Assembly: GCA_001604265.1 (NCBI GenBank)
Contig: LVBC01000046.1
Coordinates: forward strand, 1-5,477
From: Spirochaetales bacterium Spiro_01
GTDB taxonomy: Bacteria; Spirochaetota; Spirochaetia; Sphaerochaetales; Sphaerochaetaceae
Length of the DNA stretch: 5,477 nucleotides
Direction: 5' to 3'
Position 1 is the stretch's first letter. Each line of letters starts with the position of its first letter. Under the pieces are notes generated by a model. The model was not told the DNA's origin. It worked only from the letters and a program-made list of their open reading frames with translations, and did not search any database. Shown here in pieces: positions 1 through 5,074 of the stretch. Position numbers and translations under genes: made by a program.

Positions 1-299
1 AGATTGAGAAGTGCATTGCTTACCTTTCCAGGTCTCCTTGTCAGTGCGATTGATGCAAAGATGCCGATCACGACGCCGAGGACTGCAGAGAGAAGGCCGA
101 GCTTCAGGCTGAACTTCAGTGCATTCACAAGAGATCTCGACTTGAAGACCTTGAAAAACCACCTGAGCGAAAAGCCGTCGATGAATATCGAGATAGTATC
201 ACCGCTGTTGAAGGCAGTGACCATGATGAGAAGAAGTGGGACGAAGAGGAAGGAAAGGGTCGCAATTGCGACTATCTTCAGCAGAGTATGCCTATACAT
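1..299 (-). CDS. ABC transporter permease, PotC-like (N-terminal part, cut by window edge)
   Basis: This is the first 99 codons of an inner-membrane permease of the spermidine/putrescine-type (PotC) ABC importer family; the rest lies beyond position 1. The N-terminus begins MYRHTLLK, followed by a first membrane segment (about residues 8-28). Next comes the periplasmic signature 'TAFNSGDT...GFSLRWF' (about 30-54), which closely resembles the FNSG...GFSLRWY stretch of PotC proteins. A second membrane segment follows at about 66-86. The ATG at 299-297 is preceded by AGGGAGG (306-312) at 6 nt spacing. The gene overlaps the end of the upstream permease gene by 8 nt, so the two are very probably translationally coupled and form the two halves of one transport channel. 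The substrate cannot be fixed from this fragment: polyamine is the family default, but related transporters carry other small organic solutes or iron. Confidence 0.9.
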   Translation of the reverse strand, partial: MYRHTLLKIVAIATLSFLFVPLLLIMVTAFNSGDTISIFIDGFSLRWFFKVFKSRSLVNALKFSLKLGLLSAVLGVVIGIFASIALTRRPGKVSNALLN

Positions 300-1119
300 T
301 GCCAGCCTCCCTCTTGTCGATTCTCTTTGCAAGAGAGTTGAAGAGCTTCATGACACCCAAGGAGCAGACCAGCATGATGACAGAGATAAGGGAGGCTGCA
401 TCCCAGTTCGCAAGCGTACCCGACTGCTGGTAAAGCAGTGTCGAGAGCATCATCTTCTTGTTTCCTCCCAGCATCGACGGTGTCGTATATGCAGAGATCG
501 CACCACCGAAGACCATGACACCTGCGATGAGGACACCTGAGAAGGAAAGAGGCAGTATTATCTCGAAGAAGACCCTAACAGGCCTTGCTCCGAGAGAGTG
601 TGCGGCCTCTACAGTCTCAGTACCTATATTTTCCATTATCGGAGAGAGTGTGTTTATCATTATCGGCAGGAAGAGGTATACAGAACCTACCACTATCGCA
701 CCATCCGTATAGAGGAAGGTGCCCTGCGGAAGGTGCAGCAGCTTCAGAAGCTGGTTCAGAAATCCCTGCTTCGAAAGGATGCTGATCCAGGCGAAGCTTC
801 GTATGACTGCATTCGTAAGTAGAGGAAAGAGGATAAGAGAGTTAAGGAGCCTCCTCCTCTTCTCGCTCTGCATGCTGAGATAGTATGCTGTCGGGACACC
901 GACGAGGATGCAGAGCAGTGTCGTGATCACAGACAGGCGCACTGAACGAAGGAAGATCGACCGGTTGAGATCATCCTGGAAGAAGCGGATGTAGTTCCCA
1001 AGCCCGATAGCTGGCCTTGTGAAGGTCGGAATTATCTGAAGGACCAGAGGGAGTATCAGCGTGCAGAGCACTATCACGACCGGTACAATCAGAAAACAGA
1101 TATAGAAAGTTTTTTTCAA
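292..1119 (-). CDS. ABC transporter permease, PotB-like
   Basis: This is the partner inner-membrane permease of a PotB/PotC-type importer, about 275 aa, which is normal for the family. Six hydrophobic segments can be seen, near residues 4-28, 60-81, 92-115, 140-162, 187-210 and 243-262. The cytoplasmic EAA loop that docks on the ATPase is present as EAAHSLGA beginning at about E171, ending in 'EIILPLS'. The later 'TTPSMLGGNKKMM..LLYQQ' stretch is typical of PotB. There is no ATG near the 5' end. I choose the TTG at 1119 because GGAGAAGGG lies 4-9 nt upstream and the candidate promoter places the transcript start near 1143. A TTG at 1134 would add five residues but has no ribosome binding site. 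The gene is first in its operon and runs into the PotC-like gene with an 8-nt overlap. No ATPase or binding-protein gene precedes it. Family assignment is firm; substrate is unknown. Confidence 0.92.
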   Translation of the reverse strand: MKKTFYICFLIVPVVIVLCTLILPLVLQIIPTFTRPAIGLGNYIRFFQDDLNRSIFLRSVRLSVITTLLCILVGVPTAYYLSMQSEKRRRLLNSLILFPLLTNAVIRSFAWISILSKQGFLNQLLKLLHLPQGTFLYTDGAIVVGSVYLFLPIMINTLSPIMENIGTETVEAAHSLGARPVRVFFEIILPLSFSGVLIAGVMVFGGAISAYTTPSMLGGNKKMMLSTLLYQQSGTLANWDAASLISVIMLVCSLGVMKLFNSLAKRIDKREAGNV

Positions 1120-1150
1120 TATACCCTTCTCCAAGTGAAGATGTATCCAC

Positions 1151-1177
1151 TCTATAGATGAAGAAAAAATGAGTCAA
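1151..1177 (-). promoter_or_regulatory. Candidate sigma70 promoter for the permease operon
   Basis: On the minus strand, TTGACT (1177-1172) and TATAGA (1156-1151) form -35 and -10 like boxes with a 15-bp spacer, which is shorter than the ideal 17. Predicted transcription would begin near 1143, about 24 nt before the TTG chosen for the PotB-like gene. The position between two collinear genes suggests that the permeases can be transcribed independently of the SLC13-type gene. This was read by eye only. Confidence 0.45.
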
Positions 1178-1197
1178 CAAATTGACTTTGAATTGAC
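1172..1197. promoter_or_regulatory. Operator-like palindrome plus extra half-site over the -35 box
   Basis: AGTCAA (1172-1177), a CAAA spacer and TTGACT (1182-1187) make a perfect 6-bp inverted repeat. One arm is the -35 hexamer of the permease promoter. A further ATTGAC copy at 1192-1197 lies 11 bp, about one helical turn, from ATTGAC at 1181-1186. The arrangement resembles a dimeric repressor site with an accessory half-site; the regulator is unknown. Confidence 0.4.
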
Positions 1198-1237
1198 AAT
1201 ATTCCAAAGAAAAAGAGATGAAAAAGAAAGAATTCGG

Positions 1238-2524
1238 CTAGAAGCAGGGATACAGCGTCATTCCGACAGCAACCGCTATGACTCCCATTATCACTGAAGG
1301 GATCAGGCCCAGCTTCACAAGCACCTTCTGATCGTAGCCACCTGCACCCATCATCATCGGCACGACAGATGTCGCCATCGGAGTCAGCAGGGAGCACATC
1401 GAGCCTATGTAGCACATCTCCATAAGCCCTCTGGGATCGCAGCCAAGGTCGAGTGCAGTCAGAAGCACAAGTGGGATGAGAACCTTGGTCGTTGCCCTGT
1501 TGTAGAGAAGCGATGTCATCAGGAAGGAGGCTGCAAAGAAGATGCTACCGATCAGATAGCTGCTGCGAGTGCCTGAAAGCACTCCTCCTACAGCCTTTCC
1601 TATCATCTCTCCTGCTCCTGTATTTGCAAAGGCGCTTCCAAGCACTGCGACACCAACGTAGAGCATGATGACCTCGATTCCCATGCTCTCGATGGCCTCC
1701 TTCTGCGTTAGTACACCGCAAAGCACAAGCACAGCAGCTCCACAGGCAGGAATCACCCAGGAAGCAAGGCCGAAGGATTTGAATACAAGCGAGATTATCA
1801 CAGCAATGAATACTGCATAGCCCATGAACTCCTGGAAGGGCTCAAGTGGCCTTTTTTCATCTCCTCTTCTTCTCTCCATCATCCTTATCGGAACGACTGG
1901 CTCCGCTGGAGCAAGGCGCGGGGATACGAAGATCGCCCAGAGAATCACGAAGAGAGAGACCCAGGTCTTTATCGACATCCTGGTGAACATTGTCAGCTCG
2001 TAGCCCTCTATGCCGTACTGGAGGATGTAGCCATTGTCCTCGATGTAGGCAGCAGCATAGGGTCCTATCGGTGTTATCGTAAAGGAGGTCGCTACAGCGA
2101 CAAGGCCTATCGAATACATCATCCGGCTCGGGCTTATATCCATCTCATCGCACATCGCATAGACAAGCGGACAGACGATTGCAAAGAGTGCTGTTATCGA
2201 GGGGATGAACTGTCCGAGGATGAATGTGAAGAGCACATAGCTTGCCAGGACCTTTGTAAAGGAGCCCTTCGAGACTCTATAGATACCCCTCGAGAGTCTC
2301 TCGATCATCTGCGTTCTCTGAAGGCCTGCTGCGACTATGAAGACGGATAGCATGGTCAGCACAGTGCTGCTTCCAATGGTGGAGAGGACAGTCCTCGAAT
2401 CTATGCAGCCAGTGACCACAAGAGCAAGCATCCCAAGCACTGCAGTCAGTGCCATCGGGATCCTGTTCAGGCAGAAGCTTATGACCATGAAGATGAAAAC
2501 GGCAATACATATACTCATTTGCAT
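1238..2524 (-). CDS. SLC13/DASS-type (ion transporter superfamily) membrane carrier
   Basis: This is a polytopic inner-membrane secondary transporter of 428 aa, close to the usual length for the divalent anion:Na+ symporter / citrate transporter (CitMHS-like) superfamily. Almost the whole protein is hydrophobic. It shows two halves: 'IGSSTVLTMLSVFIVAAGL' and 'PSITALFAIVCPLV' (about 108-121) in the first, and 'FANTGAGEMIGKAV', 'YNRATTKVLIPL' (341-352) and 'LLTPMATSVVPMMMGAGGY' (379-397) in the second. The last stretch matches the family's TP...GGY region. A charged cytosolic loop (about 205-230) separates the halves. The serine-asparagine-threonine substrate/sodium motifs are degenerate (PSIT; YNRATT), so the substrate cannot be predicted. 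I choose ATG 2524, preceded by GGTGGTGAG. A TTG at 2599 would add 25 partly hydrophobic residues but lacks a ribosome binding site. The permease genes follow in the same direction after 118 bp, with no clear terminator between. Confidence 0.85.
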   Translation of the reverse strand: MQMSICIAVFIFMVISFCLNRIPMALTAVLGMLALVVTGCIDSRTVLSTIGSSTVLTMLSVFIVAAGLQRTQMIERLSRGIYRVSKGSFTKVLASYVLFTFILGQFIPSITALFAIVCPLVYAMCDEMDISPSRMMYSIGLVAVATSFTITPIGPYAAAYIEDNGYILQYGIEGYELTMFTRMSIKTWVSLFVILWAIFVSPRLAPAEPVVPIRMMERRRGDEKRPLEPFQEFMGYAVFIAVIISLVFKSFGLASWVIPACGAAVLVLCGVLTQKEAIESMGIEVIMLYVGVAVLGSAFANTGAGEMIGKAVGGVLSGTRSSYLIGSIFFAASFLMTSLLYNRATTKVLIPLVLLTALDLGCDPRGLMEMCYIGSMCSLLTPMATSVVPMMMGAGGYDQKVLVKLGLIPSVIMGVIAVAVGMTLYPCF

Positions 2525-2573
2525 AGACTCACCACCAATTAGCAAGCATACAATGAAAAGCAGAATACAGTAA

Positions 2574-2597
2574 GGACAAAAGCCCGCCTTCGTGTCC
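2574..2597 (-). promoter_or_regulatory. Small imperfect hairpin/inverted repeat in the SLC13-type gene leader
   Basis: GGACA (2574-2578) pairs with TGTCC (2593-2597), and inside it AAG pairs with CTT around a CCCGC loop, with a small internal bulge. It sits 50-73 bp upstream of the ATG at 2524. It could be an operator or a leader stem. It has no U-tract for transcription in either direction, so it is not a terminator. I found no convincing -35/-10 pair for the minus-strand gene in this intergenic region. Confidence 0.25.
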
Positions 2598-2644
2598 AAT
2601 GAATCGATATCTGTAATGAAAATAACAGAATTTTTACTTTTAAA

Positions 2645-2677
2645 ACTGTTTTGACAGTCTTAATCTAGAAATATAAG
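2645..2677 (+). promoter_or_regulatory. Candidate promoter with palindrome over the -35 box, driving the pseudo-esterase gene
   Basis: A perfect consensus -35 TTGACA (2651-2656) is followed 15 bp later by TATAAG (2672-2677). The predicted transcript start is near 2684, leaving a short leader with AGGAG (2688-2692) 8 nt before the ATG at 2701. The -35 lies within a perfect inverted repeat, ACTGT-TTTG-ACAGT (2645-2658), which could be bound by a repressor. An A/T-rich tract lies just upstream. Confidence 0.5.
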
Positions 2678-2700
2678 CACATACATCAGGAGCTGCGTAC

Positions 2701-3486
2701 ATGGAAGGATTCTACATTGAACGGAAGATCAAGAGACTTGGGAAGTCTATGCACCTGCTCGTCTACGGATCGCCCGATGCCATGCCGGTCCTCTATTTTC
2801 CAGATGAGACCGGATTCTGCTCGAGTGCCAACGACAATGGAATCATAGACTCTGTAGCCCATCTTATCGAGAGGAACAAGGTCCAGATAATCTGCTGCGA
2901 TGGTATCGACAGGGATGCCATTCTCAGCAGCTCACCGGACAAGGCAAGGCGTGCCGAACTCCAGGAGGACTACTACAGGGCAGTAGTCGAGGAGTTCTTA
3001 CCTATCCTCTATACGGTGAACCACACCAATATGAAGACGATACTTGCAGGCTGTGGAATCGGTGCAAGCCAGGCGCTTATCACCTTCCTCAGGAACCCAG
3101 ATGTGTTTTCCGGCGTTGTTGCCATTGGAGGCAACTACGATCTCAAGAGTTTCTTTGGCGGCTGGTGCAATGACAGTCTCTACCTCAACTCGCCCTGCGA
3201 CTTCATGAGGAACATCACGAGAAGGCACAGGTTCTTCAAGTACTTCCCGACAAGCTCTATCTACATCTGCTCGGGCAAGAACCAGGCCAACGAGCCCGGC
3301 CTCTCTTCGATGAGAGCACTCGACGAGATATTCTGCATCAAGAGGATATCGAATGCCCATTTCGACTACTGGGGCTATGATGTGACGCCTACCTACGACT
3401 GGTACAGGAAGATGTTCGCCTACTACCTTCCATTTGCGCTGGAAGACCAGTACAGAAGGATCCAGCTGTCCGGTACAGGGGCCTGA
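2701..3486 (+). CDS. COG4947-like esterase-fold protein, probably catalytically dead
   Basis: This 261-aa cytoplasmic protein (no signal peptide) has the layout of the small 'esterase family' alpha/beta hydrolases (COG4947/PF00756-like). It shows 'MPVLYFPDETG' (28-38), 'VQIICCDGID' (61-70), 'YYRAVVEEFLP' (91-101), the nucleophile-elbow strand 'ILAGCGIGASQA' (114-125), 'RNPDVFSGVVAIGGNYDL' (131-148), 'YLNSPCDF' (161-168) and 'WGYDVTPTYDWYRKM' (224-238). As I remember the family, these should read GCSMGA and WGHDxxHDW. Here the nucleophile serine is Gly119 (codon GGA, 3055-3057), and no histidine remains in the 224-240 segment, so a hydrolase role is unlikely. A binding or scaffold role is an inference. 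The reading frame is full length and intact, which argues against a decaying pseudogene. The ATG at 2701 has AGGAG 8 nt upstream. It is transcribed divergently from the SLC13-type gene and appears monocistronic. Confidence 0.75.
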   Translation: MEGFYIERKIKRLGKSMHLLVYGSPDAMPVLYFPDETGFCSSANDNGIIDSVAHLIERNKVQIICCDGIDRDAILSSSPDKARRAELQEDYYRAVVEEFLPILYTVNHTNMKTILAGCGIGASQALITFLRNPDVFSGVVAIGGNYDLKSFFGGWCNDSLYLNSPCDFMRNITRRHRFFKYFPTSSIYICSGKNQANEPGLSSMRALDEIFCIKRISNAHFDYWGYDVTPTYDWYRKMFAYYLPFALEDQYRRIQLSGTGA

Positions 3487-3505
3487 AGTACAGCTTTCAA
3501 TGAAA

Positions 3506-3531
3506 TGCCAGCATGGTCGAACATGCTGGTA
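3506..3531 (+). terminator. Hairpin terminator candidate after the pseudo-esterase gene
   Basis: CCAGCATG (3508-3515) and CATGCTGG (3522-3529) form a perfect 8-bp stem with a six-base loop, extendable by a G-U and a T-A pair. It starts 20 bp after the stop codon. The downstream tract (ATCTTATT) is only moderately T-rich, so termination may be incomplete. Confidence 0.55.
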
Positions 3532-3629
3532 TCTTATTGCTCTGAAAAAATTTGAAAAATAAGCTGAAAATGTCTTACCTTTTGTCTGTGTAAATGCTAG
3601 AGTTGCTACATTACAGGGGACTGAACAGT

Positions 3630-3944
3630 ATGGCTGACAAACTTACAAAGGCAGAGATCATCGAGAACATCAAGAACAGAACAGGTATTGCTGCAGGTGA
3701 TATCCATGCCATCATCGATGAGCTTATCGGCGAGATCAAGGACGCTCTTATCGAGGACAAGGTCATCGAGCTCAGGAATCTGGGAACCTTCGAGATTAGG
3801 ACAAGGAAGGGCAAGTCCAAGGCAAGGAATCCGAAGACTGGAGAGATTGTATCTGTCGAAAGTCACGGAGTCGCCTACTTCCGCCCAGGCAGGGAGCTGA
3901 AGACCAGCTGCTGGAATATCCGCAACGGCAGAAGCGAGGAGTAG
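3630..3944 (+). CDS. hup: HU/IHF-family nucleoid DNA-binding protein
   Basis: This is a small histone-like protein (104 aa) that dimerises and bends DNA in the nucleoid. The N-terminal helical dimerisation part 'LTKAEIIENI...IHAIIDELIGEIKDAL' covers about residues 5-41. The first strand is 'KVIELRNLGTFEIRTRKGK' (about 44-62). The DNA-binding beta-arm carries the hallmark 'ARNPKTGEIVSV' with the intercalating RNP proline, and the body closes with 'HGVAYFRPGRELK'. It is slightly longer than the ~90-aa E. coli HU because of a polar tail, TSCWNIRNGRSEE. I choose ATG 3630, with AGGGGA (3615-3620) 9 nt upstream; an in-frame ATG at 3594 would add 12 residues unlike any HU. It is a single-gene unit between a hairpin and a strong terminator. 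No convincing promoter hexamers stand out in the A/T-rich 3540-3625 region. HU and IHF subunits cannot be told apart with certainty by eye. Confidence 0.93.
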   Translation: MADKLTKAEIIENIKNRTGIAAGDIHAIIDELIGEIKDALIEDKVIELRNLGTFEIRTRKGKSKARNPKTGEIVSVESHGVAYFRPGRELKTSCWNIRNGRSEE

Positions 3945-3973
3945 TCTCCTCAAAAAAAGATAAAAAAGAGAAA

Positions 3974-4008
3974 GGGTGCTTGAGAATGCCAGGCACCCCT
4001 GTTTTTTT
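3974..4008 (+). terminator. Intrinsic terminator of the HU gene, probably bidirectional
   Basis: GGGTGCTTG (3974-3982) pairs with CAGGCACCC (3990-3998), giving a 9-bp stem with one G-U pair and a 7-nt loop, followed by CTG and seven T residues (4002-4008). On the other strand the stem is followed by a T-rich run (complement of 3952-3973). It can therefore also stop transcription of the converging hydrolase gene that ends at 4022. Confidence 0.85.
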
Positions 4009-4021
4009 CAGGAGAGGAGTA

Positions 4022-4795
4022 TCAGGAAAGCTTTCTTCCTGATAGCAGGAATGGAAAGTAGATCGGGTTCTGCTTCTCCCAGTCCCTTTCACAGTGCTCG
4101 CCATTCTCCTGCTCATAGACCATCACACCTTCTGCGCCCTTCTCTTCAAGAAGTCTCTTCAATCTCAGGTTCATGCTGTCCAGATGCCTTCTTCTGGAGA
4201 AGTGCTTCATCTCCTCCGTTCCATAGGAGAGGTAAATTCTGGTTGCACTGTCAAGAGAACTCTTCCTTATCTCCCTTTCCAGCATCTCCATGCAGATTCC
4301 AATAGAGGAGGAGAGACAGCCTGCCATCGAGAAGACCTCATTGTATCTCAGGACAGCATAGAGACTCATGAGACCTCCCATGCTGCTTCCGCAGATTGCT
4401 GTATGCTCTCTATCTGGAAGAGTCCTGAAGCTTCTGTCCATGAAGGGCTTCACCTCATTGACTATCCACTGCATCGTAAGCTCGCCGATACCAGCTAGCG
4501 GACCGCCGAATGCACTCTGAAGCGAATATGGGCAGTATTCGTACAGCCTCTCATCCCCCTCGTGCCCGCATTCGAATCCACATACGATGACATCTGTGAA
4601 GGTGCTCGAAAGGTACTCGGAAAGCCCCCAGGACTTTCCATATGTCGCATGGGAATCCAGGAACAGATTGTGACCGTCGAAGAAGTAGAATACAGGATAC
4701 CTCCTGTCCGAGCTATCGTAGTCATCTGGAAGATAGATGTGGAGCATCCTGTTCCTGTTCTTGGGTGTATAGTTGAAGTCTTTCTGAATGAGCAT
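4022..4795 (-). CDS. Alpha/beta hydrolase, putative esterase (PF00756 type)
   Basis: This 257-aa cytoplasmic hydrolase belongs to the esterase-D/enterochelin-esterase-like family, which cleaves carboxyl-ester bonds; the physiological substrate is unknown. The N-terminal strand pair includes 'MLHIYLPDDYD' (17-27) and the hallmark 'YPVFYFFDGHNLF' (33-45). It continues with 'YGKSWGL' (52-58), the 'EYCPY' loop (86-90), the nucleophile elbow GSSMGG (136-141, Ser138), 'YGTEE' (191-195, likely site of the catalytic acid) and 'NGEHCERDWEKQ' (231-242), where His234 is the expected catalytic base. All key elements are intact. I choose the ATG at 4795 because GGAGAGAGT lies directly before it. An in-frame ATG at 4813 has no ribosome binding site, and the frame continues back into the 5S gene without meaning. 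It lies just downstream of, and collinear with, the rRNA operon. A weak TATTAT at 4819-4814 might be its -10 box, but no good -35 is seen. Confidence 0.88.
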   Translation of the reverse strand: MLIQKDFNYTPKNRNRMLHIYLPDDYDSSDRRYPVFYFFDGHNLFLDSHATYGKSWGLSEYLSSTFTDVIVCGFECGHEGDERLYEYCPYSLQSAFGGPLAGIGELTMQWIVNEVKPFMDRSFRTLPDREHTAICGSSMGGLMSLYAVLRYNEVFSMAGCLSSSIGICMEMLEREIRKSSLDSATRIYLSYGTEEMKHFSRRRHLDSMNLRLKRLLEEKGAEGVMVYEQENGEHCERDWEKQNPIYFPFLLSGRKLS

Positions 4796-4821
4796 ACTCT
4801 CTCCAAAGGTCATAATACAGC

Positions 4822-4842
4822 AAAAGGCCACATCTGTGGCCT
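4822..4842 (-). terminator. Intrinsic terminator of the rRNA operon
   Basis: Reading the minus strand, AGGCCACA and TGTGGCCT (4842-4825) form a perfect inverted repeat, in practice a 6-bp stem with a 6-nt loop. A TTTT run (4825-4822) follows. It lies about 50 bp after the 5S gene and ends the rRNA transcript just before the hydrolase gene. Confidence 0.75.
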
Positions 4843-4856
4843 CCAAGCTATTGCAA

Positions 4857-4873
4857 GGGAAAAATATTTTCCC
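4857..4873. repeat. Perfect A/T-rich inverted repeat between 5S and the terminator
   Basis: GGGAAAA and TTTTCCC flank a three-base centre (4857-4873). In the rRNA transcript it would form a 7-bp stem 17 nt past the 5S 3' end. It may help trim the 5S precursor or strengthen termination together with the U9 tract (4890-4882). On the minus strand it is followed only by TTGC, so it is not a textbook terminator by itself. Confidence 0.5.
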
Positions 4874-4890
4874 GAAAGGACAAAAAAAAA

Positions 4891-5003
4891 CCTGGCAGCG
4901 ACCTACTCTCCCGGATACGAGATCCAGTACCATCGGCGATGGAGTGTTTCACTGTCGTGTTCGGGATGGGAACGTGTGTCTCCACTCCTCCATGGCCACC
5001 AGG
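4891..5003 (-). rRNA. rrf: 5S ribosomal RNA
   Basis: The minus strand reads as a complete 5S rRNA of about 113 nt. The 5' CCTGGTGGC pairs with the 3' GCTGCCAGG to form the closing helix. The complement of the conserved 'CCGATGGTACTGGATC...GGGAGAGTAGG' region is seen at 4902-4940. Nine T residues follow the 3' end directly on the transcribed strand. Ends are set from the closing helix and could be off by a base or two. It lies 71 bp downstream of 23S with no tRNA between. Confidence 0.95.
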
Positions 5004-5004
5004 A

Positions 5005-5061
5005 ATTCCATCTCGTACCGCATCTCTCTGTGGGACTGATGGAATGCTTCCTTCAAGGAAG
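5005..5061 (-). other. 23S-5S spacer with two stem-forming inverted repeats
   Basis: ATTCCATC (5005-5012) pairs with GATGGAAT (5038-5045). CTTCC (5047-5051) pairs with GGAAG (5057-5061) as the core of a near-perfect palindrome. Both would fold in the precursor transcript. The first ends next to the 5' end of 5S, and the second lies close to the 3' end of 23S. Structures in this position commonly serve RNase processing, which is the likely role here. No tRNA gene is present in the spacer. Confidence 0.5.
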
Positions 5062-5074
5062 GGAACGATAATAT

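Noticed and set aside
4..540. Long plus-strand open frame across the permease genes
   Set aside because: Its translation has no recognisable domain and lies antisense to two clear ABC permease genes with family motifs and ribosome binding sites.
2525..2599. 25-residue N-terminal extension of the SLC13-type carrier from a TTG
   Set aside because: It has no ribosome binding site and overlaps a leader inverted repeat. ATG 2524 has a GGTGGTGAG just upstream. The extension is somewhat hydrophobic, so this is not fully excluded.
2998..3360. Minus-strand open frame inside the pseudo-esterase gene
   Set aside because: It lies antisense to a full-length, family-like protein, and its product looks like shadow coding with no domain.
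3606..3953. Minus-strand open frames overlapping HU
   Set aside because: HU on the plus strand is unmistakable, and the antisense product has no family features.
3936..3958. Perfect GAGGAG-TAGT-CTCCTC hairpin at the HU stop codon as a terminator
   Set aside because: On the plus strand it is followed by A residues, not T residues, and on the minus strand it is followed by CGCTTC, so it cannot be an intrinsic terminator. The hairpin at 3974 does that job.
4094..4498. Plus-strand open frame across the hydrolase gene
   Set aside because: It is antisense to an intact alpha/beta hydrolase with all catalytic motifs; no ribosome binding site or domain is seen.
4796..4933. N-terminal extension of the hydrolase back into the 5S gene
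   Set aside because: The frame is open by chance through the rRNA terminator. The ATG at 4795 has a strong ribosome binding site and matches the family N-terminus.
5004..5074. tRNA gene in the 23S-5S spacer
   Set aside because: The 71-bp spacer shows only two simple stems and none of the conserved tRNA arm sequences.
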